DNA of 39,694 nt from assembly GCA_009920585.1 (NCBI GenBank), contig RFZT01000001.1:1-39694 (forward strand), given 5' to 3'. Positions 1 to 6,942 of the stretch are shown one piece after another. The notes under the pieces are model-generated. The model was not told where the DNA came from. It did not search any database and saw only the letters and a program-made list of their open reading frames with translations. The position numbers were made by a program, and so were the translations under genes. The DNA is from a bacterium (GTDB lineage Bacteria > Verrucomicrobiota > Verrucomicrobiia > Chthoniobacterales > Terrimicrobiaceae). Each line of letters starts with the position of its first letter. Positions within the stretch are counted from its first letter, which is position 1.

Positions 1-1323
1 GCGGCAGCCGGTGGAGTCCCAAGAGAAATTGGAAGCCTGAGAGCTGAGACCTGAAACTTGAATGGGATTTGCTTGATTCAAATTTCCGGTTTCCGGTTTC
101 CGGTTTTGCTGGTTGTCGGGTGTTTGCCATGCTGTGGCGTGGGTGGGGAGGCTGAATTCGAAGACATCTTCGAGGCCGGCGAGACCGGCGCGGAGGATTT
201 CCCAGTTGCGTTTGCGGGCTTCGATGAAGGCGGGAAGTTTTTTGAGCTGCTGGCGACCGATCGCGGCTTGGGGGTCGAGCGGCTTGAGGTTGTAGCCGAG
301 GTGGCTGTAGATGTATTTGTGGTCGTAGCCCTTTGGCAGCTCGCCGAGTTGCCAGCCGAAGCGTTTGCCGCAGGTGTCGTCTTTGCCGGAGGCACACCAA
401 CAGTCGCGGCCCCAGTCGCGGAAGCTCTCGGCGTAGGTTTTGAGCGGCGGATGCCTGATGATATTCACCGCGCCACCCTCGCCCATCGTGAGGTGGTGCG
501 GCGGGTAGAAGGATTGGGTGGAGATGTCGCCCCAGACGCCGGTGGGTGCTGTCAGAAGTCGAGGGTCGAGAGTCGAGGGTCGAGAGGGATCAATCTCAAA
601 GCGGATGAGCGGGTGGGTGCCGGCTTCGGCGATTTTGAGAAGGTGGTCGAGGGCGAGTTTGCGCGCCAACTCGACGGGCATGGAGTAGGTGCAGCCGAGG
701 GCATCGCAGTTGTCTTCGATGAGCCAGAGATCGTGCTGACGGCAAAACTTGAGAACGGAAGCGATCGGAAAGGGATTCCCCAAGGCATGGGCGATCATGA
801 CGGCCTTGGTTTTGCCTGGCGAATAGGCGGCCTCCAGTTGCTCGGCGCGGATATTTCCTGTGGTCGGGTCGTTATCGACAAAGACGGCGACGGCTCCGGA
901 TTGGATGATCGGCGCAACCGTGGTTGGGAAGCCTGCCGCGACCGTAATCACTTCATCGCCGGGCTGAATGCGCTTGTGAGGCGGCAGCTTGTGGGTGGTG
1001 AGCGCGGCGAAGGCGACGAGATTGGCGGAGGAGCCGGAATTGACGAGCAGAGAGTGCCGGACGCCGAGGAGCGCGGCGAGTTCTTTCTCGAAGGCCTCGC
1101 CCTCGGGCCCAAGTGTGAGCCAGAAATCCAGAGTGGATGAAACGGCGGCCTGCACTTCGTCTTCGGTGAAAACGCGACCGGCGTAAGGAACAGTGGTTTC
1201 GCCCGGAATAAAAGCCGGACGCTGCGGATCGTCGCCCGGTCGGTTGGCGGCATGAAATGTGCGCGAGTAGGTGCGGGTGGCTTCGCTGATTCGTTGTTTG
1301 AGAATGGGAGCCACGAAAGCCAT
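1..1323 (-). CDS. rfbH: RfbH-like CDP-4-keto-6-deoxyglucose 3-dehydrase, C-terminus beyond window
   Basis: PLP- and [2Fe-2S]-dependent sugar dehydrase (E1 family) that removes the 3-hydroxyl of CDP-4-keto-6-deoxyglucose on the way to CDP-3,6-dideoxyhexoses. Reading from 1323 downwards I see AFIPGETTVPYAGRVF, the SLDFWLT segment, NSGSSANL (PLP-phosphate loop), PGDEVITVAAGFPTT, FYPPHHLTMGEGG (the catalytic Lys of aminotransferases is a His in this family), the Cys cluster CWC-x7-C in CWCASGKDDTCGKRF, and GYDHKYIYSHLGYNLK. The end before base 1 reads FSWDSTGCR, which I recognise as preceding the last part of the family. Two inserts made of 7-bp repeats sit in loops (see repeats). The ATG at 1323 has no clear ribosome binding site, and the same frame stays open to the toxin ATG at 1593. 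Family assignment is secure; where translation begins is not. Confidence 0.9.
   Translation of the reverse strand, partial: MAFVAPILKQRISEATRTYSRTFHAANRPGDDPQRPAFIPGETTVPYAGRVFTEDEVQAAVSSTLDFWLTLGPEGEAFEKELAALLGVRHSLLVNSGSSANLVAFAALTTHKLPPHKRIQPGDEVITVAAGFPTTVAPIIQSGAVAVFVDNDPTTGNIRAEQLEAAYSPGKTKAVMIAHALGNPFPIASVLKFCRQHDLWLIEDNCDALGCTYSMPVELARKLALDHLLKIAEAGTHPLIRFEIDPSRPSTLDPRLLTAPTGVWGDISTQSFYPPHHLTMGEGGAVNIIRHPPLKTYAESFRDWGRDCWCASGKDDTCGKRFGWQLGELPKGYDHKYIYSHLGYNLKPLDPQAAIGRQQLKKLPAFIEARKRNWEILRAGLAGLEDVFEFSLPTHATAWQTPDNQQNRKPETGNLNQANPIQVSGLSSQASNFSWDSTGCR
30..110. repeat. Heptad-repeat hairpin element inside rfbH
   Basis: The left part holds successive 7-mers CTGAGAG, CTGAGAC, CTGAAAC and TTGAATG at 37-64. 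The right part holds TTTCCGG three times at 83-103. The two halves are imperfect inverted copies (about 24 of 31 positions pair when 34-64 is folded on 77-107) around an 11-bp loop. In the rfbH frame the element adds about 29 residues between TPD and FSWDSTGCR, without a stop. Confidence 0.75.
559..586. repeat. Four tandem TCGAGRG heptads inside rfbH
   Basis: TCGAGGG, TCGAGAG, TCGAGGG, TCGAGAG occupy 559-586 exactly. On the coding strand they give the low-complexity SRPSTLDPRLLTAP stretch between RFEIDP and TGVWGDIS, a variable surface loop ahead of the conserved HHLTMGEGG. The frame is kept. Confidence 0.85.
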
Positions 1324-1593
1324 ATTCAATTGGCCGCAATACCTCGTAACCGAGGCGGCATTGGTTTTAGCCACATCGTTGACTATGATCCAAGACTCCA
1401 TCGGCAGGCTTCCTTTTTGAAAAGAACCTGGCTCGATTTTGATCATACCAGAAGTGTCGAATGCTTTGCTGGAAATCTTAAGAACTTCAAAATCTCCCCA
1501 CTCGTCGGCATTTGAGATAATCAAGCATGGGCGCTCTTTGAAGACAGGCTTATCCGCCATGGGAAACTGAGCAAAAATGACATCGCCTATCAT
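1321..1593 (-). CDS. PemK/MazF-like toxin domain, in frame with rfbH and without its own stop
   Basis: Predicted endoribonuclease-type toxin of the PemK/MazF family. The frame starts at ATG 1593, 6 nt after the antitoxin stop. It reads GDVIFAQFP near the N-terminus, then ERPCLIISNAD, FEVLKISS, a GSLPMESWI segment and SVTRYCGQL. That is the usual order of the MazF beta-barrel: GD start, RPxLV strand, GSL-x-x-xS strand, and a final GxL before the last helix. About 91 residues precede the Met at 1323. No stop codon occurs in this frame between 1593 and base 1 (I checked each codon), so the toxin domain and RfbH form one open frame of at least 531 codons. The last helix of a MazF could be the segment AFVAPILKQRI, which also resembles the RfbH N-terminal helix, so the junction cannot be placed exactly. 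It could be a true fusion or a nested rfbH start. Confidence 0.7.
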
Positions 1594-1599
1594 AAAATC

Positions 1600-1881
1600 T
1601 TAGGCTTTGAATTCAGCGAGCGGCAGAGTCGCATCGACCGGGAGTGCCTCCACGGCTTGATCCCACTCGTCTTCCTTCATCCACTCTTGGTAGCTCTTCG
1701 ATTGAGTCTGAAACATCATGTCCTCGCGGCTTTCCTTGGGAATGGACTGCCAGATTCGCTGAGCGGCCAATTTTTCGATCTCCTCGCTTGTGAAAAGCTC
1801 GATCTCGCGGCCTTGCGGCATCTCGCCGGTGCAATCAATAACTCGAAGCGTATTTCCTTCTGCAAAAACTTTTATGCTCAT
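1600..1881 (-). CDS. Candidate antitoxin upstream of the PemK/MazF-like toxin
   Basis: A 93-residue protein whose role is inferred from position: it ends 6 nt before the toxin start, the usual antitoxin-first arrangement. The N-terminal 35 residues (MSIKVFAEGNTLRVIDCTGE) look like a short beta-rich unit. The rest is acidic and probably helical (TSEEIEKLAAQRIWQSIPKE, then EWMKEDEWDQAVEALP), which fits a toxin-wrapping tail. I do not recognise an AbrB/MazE, ribbon-helix-helix or Phd signature, so the DNA-binding type is unknown. It starts 5 nt after a broken small ORF that overlaps the end of rfbG, so it is probably transcribed with rfbF-rfbG. No separate promoter is evident. Confidence 0.6.
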   Translation of the reverse strand: MSIKVFAEGNTLRVIDCTGEMPQGREIELFTSEEIEKLAAQRIWQSIPKESREDMMFQTQSKSYQEWMKEDEWDQAVEALPVDATLPLAEFKA

Positions 1882-1886
1882 AATTT

Positions 1887-2093
1887 TTAAAATTTAACTG
1901 AAAAATTAAAAAGGTCGACAGCGTCTTCATCCTCACCACCACGAATGAAAGAGGGCATTTGCAAATCGAGGTGCATTTTGGATTTGAAAAAATTATCCCA
2001 ATCGAACTCTTCATCTGCGATATCGCCAAAAAAATTACAAAGACCTATGGTCTAAAAACATTTATCGGCATCCAAGGTGTCGCTAATATTCAT
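1887..2093 (-). pseudogene. Small ORF after rfbG, interrupted by one amber codon
   Basis: The frame opens with an ATG at 2093 that overlaps the rfbG stop (ATGA, positions 2090-2093), the hallmark of a coupled gene. After 13 codons (MNISDTLDADKCF) it meets TAG at 2052-2054, then continues in the same frame for 54 codons, ending TAA at 1887-1889 just before the antitoxin ATG. The downstream part is acidic and protein-like (ADEEFDWDNFF, GGEDEDAVDLF). Read through, it would be a 68-residue protein. I recognise no family. It may be a decayed gene, or a chance open frame left by insertion of the toxin-antitoxin pair. Support is positional only. Confidence 0.35.
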
Positions 2094-3151
2094 TTCTTAC
2101 TCAAGTATTCCTTGATTTGACGCTGGGTCAATTCTGCGGGATCTCCGCCTTCGTGCGTGGCACGATACCATTCCACTGTTTTTTGGACAGCGGTTTGAAA
2201 GTCCCATCGGGGCTGCCAACCGAGCAGGTGAAAGGCTTTTTCGGTGGTCAGGTTCAACTTGCCGGCCTCGTGCGGTGCGTTCGGGTCGGACTGGTCTATC
2301 CACTCGCCAGGCCAGTGTTTGAGGGCTTCCGATACCACATCCGCCACCGTGCGATTGGCACTGAGATGCGGGCCGAAGTTGAAAGCGGAATCAAGCGTGC
2401 CGGACGGAAAGCTTTCTCTGGTGAGTTTCGCTGCCAGTAGGAGGTAACCGGAGAGCGGTTCCAGCACATGCTGCCAAGGGCGCGTTGCTGTTTTATTCCT
2501 AACGGTAATAGTTGACGAATCTTTGAGGGCGCGGATGCAATCAGGCACAATGCGATCCGTTGCCCAGTCGCCACCGCCAATGACATTGCCGGCTCGGGCG
2601 CTCGCGATTTTGACAGAATGGTTTTGAAAAAATGACCGGCGCCAAGATGAGATGGCGATCTCGCAAGCCGCCTTGCTCGAGCTGTAGGGATCATGACCAC
2701 CGAGTGGATCTTCCTCACGATACCCATGCAGCCACTCGCGGTTCTCGTAGCATTTATCCGTGGTCACCATGACAGCCGCACAGGGCTTTTCCAACTGCCG
2801 CAGAGCTTCCAAAACATGGATCGTTCCGAGCACATTGGTTTGGTAGGTTTCGACGGGCTCCGTGTAGGAGAGCCTTACCAGTGGCTGCGCGGCGAGGTGA
2901 AAAACAAAATCCGGTTGGCAGAATAGCAGAGACTTGCTAACGGCACCGGCATCCCGGATGTCGCCTTCCTGCCAATCCACGCGCGACGTTAATCCCAGTT
3001 GATAAAAAAGCGCGGGGTCAGTAGGCGGTGGGAGCGAAAAAATGGAAACTTTTGCGCCCATCAAGTAAAGCCACTCTGCGAGCCAAGATCCCTTAAATCC
3101 CGTGCCACCACTGAGCCAGACCTTTTTGCCAGCGAAAATCTTCTGAAACAT
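2090..3151 (-). CDS. rfbG: CDP-glucose 4,6-dehydratase
   Basis: Converts CDP-glucose to CDP-4-keto-6-deoxyglucose, the substrate of RfbH. Extended short-chain dehydrogenase/reductase fold: the NAD-binding loop GGTGFKGSW is at residues 15-23, FHLAAQPLVR at about 84-93, TTDKCYEN at about 130-137, and the catalytic pair YSSSK at 156-160. A C-terminal substrate-binding half includes RPWQHVLEPL. I chose the ATG at 3151 (353 residues, MFQKIF). A GTG at 3172 would add seven residues and overlap the rfbF stop at 3157. Length fits the family. It follows rfbF directly and precedes the toxin-antitoxin insert and rfbH, so the rfbFGH order is kept but interrupted. Confidence 0.95.
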   Translation of the reverse strand: MFQKIFAGKKVWLSGGTGFKGSWLAEWLYLMGAKVSIFSLPPPTDPALFYQLGLTSRVDWQEGDIRDAGAVSKSLLFCQPDFVFHLAAQPLVRLSYTEPVETYQTNVLGTIHVLEALRQLEKPCAAVMVTTDKCYENREWLHGYREEDPLGGHDPYSSSKAACEIAISSWRRSFFQNHSVKIASARAGNVIGGGDWATDRIVPDCIRALKDSSTITVRNKTATRPWQHVLEPLSGYLLLAAKLTRESFPSGTLDSAFNFGPHLSANRTVADVVSEALKHWPGEWIDQSDPNAPHEAGKLNLTTEKAFHLLGWQPRWDFQTAVQKTVEWYRATHEGGDPAELTQRQIKEYLSKK

Positions 3152-3156
3152 AACAG

Positions 3157-3939
3157 CTACCAAACCTTCCACGGCGCGTTGCCCTCAGCCCAGAGTTTGT
3201 TGAGATACTGGCTTTCCTGATAAGTGTCCATGGGTTGCCAAAAGCCCTCATGCTTGAAAGCGTGGAGTTGGCTGTCGCGAACAAGATTATCCATCGGTTG
3301 GCGCTCCAGCATCATGTTCGGATCATTTGGAAGATAATCAAAAAGTCTATAATCGCAGACCATGTACCCCCCATTGACAAACGCATCTTCAAACTGAGGT
3401 TTTTCACTGAAGACGTGAATTTTTCCATCATCTTCAATGCGCAGGGAGCCGAACCGACCTGCGGGATGAACGGCCGAAATCGTGCAGGTTTTTTTTGCGA
3501 TTCTATGTTCTGCAATACTCGCGTTGATATCGATAGTGGCTAGCCCATCTCCATAAGTCATGAGAAAACTTTCGCCTTGAGGAATGTATTTTTGGATTTG
3601 CTTCACGCGATAAGCCGTCATGGATTCCTCGCCGGTATCTGCTAGAGTAACTGTCCAATCCTCTTCCTCGTGCGAGGTATGGAATTCAACGGAAGGATTC
3701 CGCCCGAGGGATAGCGTGGTGTCGCATGTGTTCCAGAGGTAGTTGCGAAAGTATTCCTTTATAATATCCCCTTTGTAGCCAATGCATAAGATAAAATCAT
3801 TATAACCATAATGCGCGTAGGTTTTCATGATATGCCAAACGACTGGGCGATTGCCTATCGGAACCATAGGCTTTGGCCGAAATTCCGTCTCCTCCCGAAG
3901 ACGAGTCCCTTTTCCACCGCAGAGTATGACAACTTTCAT
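3157..3939 (-). CDS. rfbF: Glucose-1-phosphate cytidylyltransferase
   Basis: Makes CDP-glucose from CTP and glucose 1-phosphate, the entry step to CDP-3,6-dideoxyhexoses. The N-terminus has the nucleotidyltransferase signature LCGGKGTRLREETEFRPKPM (residues 6-25), followed by NRPVVWHIMKTYAHYG and FILCIGYKGD. Downstream are YGDGLATID, with the metal-binding Asp, and GFWQPMDT near the C-terminus. The 260-residue length is normal. It is the first gene of the minus-strand rfb operon. Its upstream region (3940-4119) is shared with the divergent SPINDLY-type gene and contains an inverted repeat at 3977-3998. Confidence 0.96.
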   Translation of the reverse strand: MKVVILCGGKGTRLREETEFRPKPMVPIGNRPVVWHIMKTYAHYGYNDFILCIGYKGDIIKEYFRNYLWNTCDTTLSLGRNPSVEFHTSHEEEDWTVTLADTGEESMTAYRVKQIQKYIPQGESFLMTYGDGLATIDINASIAEHRIAKKTCTISAVHPAGRFGSLRIEDDGKIHVFSEKPQFEDAFVNGGYMVCDYRLFDYLPNDPNMMLERQPMDNLVRDSQLHAFKHEGFWQPMDTYQESQYLNKLWAEGNAPWKVW

Positions 3940-3976
3940 TGCAATAAATGTTTAGAGAGATGCATCACAGATGAAA

Positions 3977-3998
3977 ATTACCTGCAAAGCAAGGTAAT
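3977..3998. promoter_or_regulatory. Inverted repeat in the rfbF/OGT divergent promoter region
   Basis: ATTACCT at 3977-3983 and AGGTAAT at 3992-3998 are perfect inverted copies separated by 8 bp. The repeat lies 38 bp upstream of the rfbF start and about 120 bp upstream of the divergent gene. It could be an operator for one or both genes, or a hairpin in the rfbF leader. No regulator is identified. Confidence 0.4.
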
Positions 3999-4038
3999 CC
4001 CGGATCAGATTAATAACACATGATGATTTTTATCGTGG

Positions 4039-4067
4039 TTGATTCTGTTTTTTGAGTAAAGTATCAC
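4039..4067 (+). promoter_or_regulatory. Possible sigma-70-type promoter for the OGT-like gene
   Basis: TTGATT at 4039-4044 and TATCAC at 4062-4067 are separated by 17 bp and each match the vegetative consensus at four of six positions. The spacing is ideal and the site lies 23 to 53 bp upstream of the two candidate starts of the plus-strand gene. The base matches are modest. Confidence 0.3.
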
Positions 4068-4089
4068 ATTTCTGGCCACCCAGAATGGG

Positions 4090-6489
4090 ATGTTGCCTTC
4101 AAGTTGTAAGATTTTTGAAATGAATCAAAGCGTAAAGAATTTAGAAAAGGCTCATCAAGCTTTTAGGGTAGGTCGCTTGTCGGATGCTGAAGAGATTTGC
4201 CGCGAGATTTTGGGCAATGATGAGCAGTGTGCTGGAGCCTGGCATCTGATGGGCAAGATGGCGGCTTTGCAGGGTGATCTGGAAACGGCGAATGAGTTTG
4301 CGTCTGTGGCATGTGACTTGGATCCGCAGAATGCGGAATTTATTCGCGATGTTGCCGAGGTTTTTTTAAGGGAAAAGAAACTAGAGTCAGCGGAGCAGCA
4401 TTCGCGGAGGGCTTTGGAGCTATTGCCGGATTCGCCGGAGGGGCTTGTTCTGCTTGCGAGGATTTTGGCCGAGAAGGAAGAAAAGTCTGCAGCACTGGAG
4501 GCGTTTCAGGAGGCTGTAAGAATTCGAAAAGACTATGCGGAGGGGCTTTCTTACTATGCGCTGGCTTTGCAGAAATTCGGACGTGGCAAGGATGCGATTT
4601 CGCAGATTCGGAAGGCGTGTGCGCTGGAGCCAGATTCGGTCGAGTTCCAGACCAATCTGGCGATTTTGCTGGAGCAGAATGCGCGATATATGGATTCGCT
4701 GGCGGCCTATGGCAAGGCGGCCCGCATGAATCCGAGTGTGGGCTTCGTGTGGTTCCGTCAAGGCAAGCTACTCAATGGGCTAAAGCGCTATGCGGAGTCG
4801 ATTGCTGCTTTGGAAAAAGCGATTTCGCTACCGGGGCAGTTGGGTGATTACCATTACGAATACGGTCTTGCTCTGCATATGACCAAGCGATTTCAGGAAG
4901 CTCTTGCGAATTATGAAAAGGCGCTCTCGATGGGCTACAATACGGCGGCACTTCAATGCAATCGGGGCGTGATCTACAAAGACCTTCGGCGGGGTGGCGA
5001 CTCCATAATGGCGTTTCATACCGCGGTTATAATGGAGCCAACCAATGTCTCCTATCTTAACAACCTAGGGGCTGCGGCTCTCGAAATCGGACTGAACTCC
5101 GAAGCACTCGAGTGTTTTGAGCAGGCCGTTGAGAAAAATCCCAAGCTCCCCACGGCTCACAACAATATCGGAAATCTACTTAAGGATCGTGCTCGTGGTA
5201 TGGATGCCCTGCCTCATTACCGCACGGCGATAGAACTTAATCCCGACGACAGAGACTCGCCGAGCAACTATCTGCTCTGCCACATGTATATCCCTGACAT
5301 GGATCCCAAGCTCGTCTTCGAAGAGCATAAAAAATGGGGTCTCTCGACTACCAAAAAGTTTCCGCCCGCCTTCAAATTCAAGCCACGTTTGGTTGATGCA
5401 AAGATTCGGTTGGGGTTTCTTTCCGCCGACCTGTGTCATCATCCGGTCGCTCATTTTATTGAACCTATCTTTCTCGAATATGATCGTGAGCGTTTCGAGA
5501 TCGTAGCCTATGGGGATCAGCGTAAATCCGACGATTTCTCGGCCCGTTTCGCCACGCAAGTGGATCTATGGCGCGAAACCTCGAGTTACGATGATAAAGC
5601 GCTGGCGAAGCTGATACATGAGGACCATGTCGATATTCTTTTTGAGTTGGCGGGGCACACGGCTTACAATCGTCTGGGAGTATTCGCTCTCAAGCCTGCT
5701 CCAGTGCAGGTGAGTTATTTGGGATATCCAGGAACAACTGGACTGCCTGCGATCGATTTTAGAATTACCGATGCCTTTGCCGATCCGCAGGGAACAACCG
5801 AGCATTTGCACACTGAGAAACTGATCCGCGTTCCGGAGTGTGCTTGGTGCTTCCAGCCGGGAGAGTCAACGCCAGAGGTCGAACCTTTGCCTGCATTGAA
5901 AAATGGTTACGTGACATTTGGTTGTTTTAACAACATGGCCAAGTTGAATCCTGCGCTCTTTGAGGTGTGGGCGGAAATTCTGATTCGCGTGCCGGGCTCT
6001 CATCTGCGATTGAAGGCGCGAACGCTCACCGATGATGGTGTTCGAAAGGAACTGATGGCTTATTTTACTGAGCGCGGAATCGAGGAAAACCGCCTCGAAT
6101 TCTTTGGACACACCAAAAAAACAACGGATCACTTGAGTCATTACCACTCGGTGGATATTGCCCTCGACAGCTTTCCTTATCATGGCACAACCACAACTTG
6201 CGAAGCCATGTGGATGGGGTGTCCAGTTGTAACCAGGGCAGGAAAAGTTCACGTTTCGCGTGTTGGCGTGAGCTTGCTAAATGCCGTGGGGATTCAGGAA
6301 TTCATTGCCGAAACACGTGAGGATTATATCCAAAAAGCTGTCAATTTGGCGGGCGATTTGAATAAACTGAGTGCTCTTCGCTCCACGCTTCGTGAAAAAA
6401 TGAAATCCTCCGTTCTGATCGATGGAAGTGTTTTTGTGAGAGGATTTGAAGCGTCGCTGATGGCAGCCCTTCCCAAGTTGCGGATTTGA
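4090..6489 (+). CDS. TPR-containing O-GlcNAc-transferase-like protein (SPINDLY/GT41 type)
   Basis: Predicted cytoplasmic glycosyltransferase that would attach a sugar from a nucleotide donor to Ser/Thr of proteins. The first 390 or so residues are tandem tetratricopeptide repeats, recognisable by repeated A-Y/F-x-x-A-I/L-x-L-x-P units such as ALANYEKALSMGYNTA and ALPHYRTAIELNPDD. The C-terminal half is GT41: IRLGFLSADLCHHPVAHFIEP, PAPVQVSYLGYPGTTG, FGCFNNMAKLNP, and the donor-site run ALDSFPYHGTTTTCEAMWMGCPVV. No signal peptide or membrane segment is visible. The start may be ATG 4090 (799 residues) or ATG 4120 (MNQSVKN, 789 residues); the repeats begin after the second one. It is divergent from rfbF. 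Bacterial homologues often modify flagellin or surface proteins, but the target here is unknown. Confidence 0.9.
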   Translation: MLPSSCKIFEMNQSVKNLEKAHQAFRVGRLSDAEEICREILGNDEQCAGAWHLMGKMAALQGDLETANEFASVACDLDPQNAEFIRDVAEVFLREKKLESAEQHSRRALELLPDSPEGLVLLARILAEKEEKSAALEAFQEAVRIRKDYAEGLSYYALALQKFGRGKDAISQIRKACALEPDSVEFQTNLAILLEQNARYMDSLAAYGKAARMNPSVGFVWFRQGKLLNGLKRYAESIAALEKAISLPGQLGDYHYEYGLALHMTKRFQEALANYEKALSMGYNTAALQCNRGVIYKDLRRGGDSIMAFHTAVIMEPTNVSYLNNLGAAALEIGLNSEALECFEQAVEKNPKLPTAHNNIGNLLKDRARGMDALPHYRTAIELNPDDRDSPSNYLLCHMYIPDMDPKLVFEEHKKWGLSTTKKFPPAFKFKPRLVDAKIRLGFLSADLCHHPVAHFIEPIFLEYDRERFEIVAYGDQRKSDDFSARFATQVDLWRETSSYDDKALAKLIHEDHVDILFELAGHTAYNRLGVFALKPAPVQVSYLGYPGTTGLPAIDFRITDAFADPQGTTEHLHTEKLIRVPECAWCFQPGESTPEVEPLPALKNGYVTFGCFNNMAKLNPALFEVWAEILIRVPGSHLRLKARTLTDDGVRKELMAYFTERGIEENRLEFFGHTKKTTDHLSHYHSVDIALDSFPYHGTTTTCEAMWMGCPVVTRAGKVHVSRVGVSLLNAVGIQEFIAETREDYIQKAVNLAGDLNKLSALRSTLREKMKSSVLIDGSVFVRGFEASLMAALPKLRI

Positions 6490-6537
6490 TTTTGCTTGGT
6501 TCCTTTTAACAGCTGATCCACCGAGTTTGGATTTGGT

Positions 6538-6560
6538 GGGCGGCAAAGTGTATGCCGTCC
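6538..6560. terminator. Hairpin between convergent genes, possible bidirectional terminator
   Basis: An 8-bp stem pairs 6538-6545 with 6553-6560 (seven Watson-Crick pairs and one G:U) around a 7-nt loop. It lies between the OGT-like stop at 6489 and the 3' end of the small minus-strand ORF at 6569. The plus-strand T-run downstream is weak. Confidence 0.4.
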
Positions 6561-6568
6561 TTCAGGCG

Positions 6569-6841
6569 TTAATTTTGATCTAGGGCGAGTATATCGGGCC
6601 ATGTGATCTCGCGGCCTGATTGCAAGGAGAGGGAAGCAAGTCGCAGCAGTTTGACGCCCTTTGAGGGATCTGTTTTTTCAAAGAGGGAGGCCAATTCCAT
6701 CACGGCTCGAATCTTGATGCGAATGGGATCGTATGCTGGGATCAGCCGTCGGGTTGGGGAGTTAAAAAGGAGGTGCAGGAATTCAAGTCCGCTTGGCGTG
6801 TTACCAAGATGGATTTCGGCTTGTGCTCGTAGGAGGAGCAA
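6569..6841 (-). CDS. Small helical-repeat-like ORF downstream of rho, non-ATG start or remnant
   Basis: About 90 residues that look like real helical-repeat protein (PELLLLRAQAEIHLG, then AVMELASLFEKTDPSKG and LLRLASLSLQSG), resembling two or three TPR-type helical pairs. No ATG occurs in this frame. The frame is open upstream to 7082, inside rho in another register. A TTG at 6841 is the only plausible start close by, and protein-like sequence (HPEL, DLKRFDQIPAL) continues upstream of it. I read it as either the 3' remnant of a larger TPR gene cut by rearrangement next to rho, or a small gene with a TTG start. No function can be assigned. Confidence 0.4.
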   Translation of the reverse strand: MLLLRAQAEIHLGNTPSGLEFLHLLFNSPTRRLIPAYDPIRIKIRAVMELASLFEKTDPSKGVKLLRLASLSLQSGREITWPDILALDQN

Positions 6842-6942
6842 TTCCGGATGCCAGTCCGATGGTTGAGATGAGGGTTGGAGAGCTGGAATCTGATCAAATC
6901 TTTTCAGGTCACTAAGGCATGTCGCGCGTCGGAAAAGAAACT

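Noticed and set aside
37..103. Tandem repeats in rfbH as a CRISPR or insertion-sequence end
   Set aside because: Units are 7 bp without spacers, and no transposase or target-site duplication is visible.
58..1140. Long plus-strand open frame opposite rfbH
   Set aside because: It is the in-register complement of rfbH, which shows clear family motifs on the minus strand; the plus-strand product resembles nothing and starts with TTG.
1897..2120. Plus-strand reading between the antitoxin and rfbG that looks protein-like (HLQIEVHFGFEKIIPIEL)
   Set aside because: No ATG, no neighbouring plus-strand gene, and it mirrors the minus-strand frame that has the ATGA coupling.
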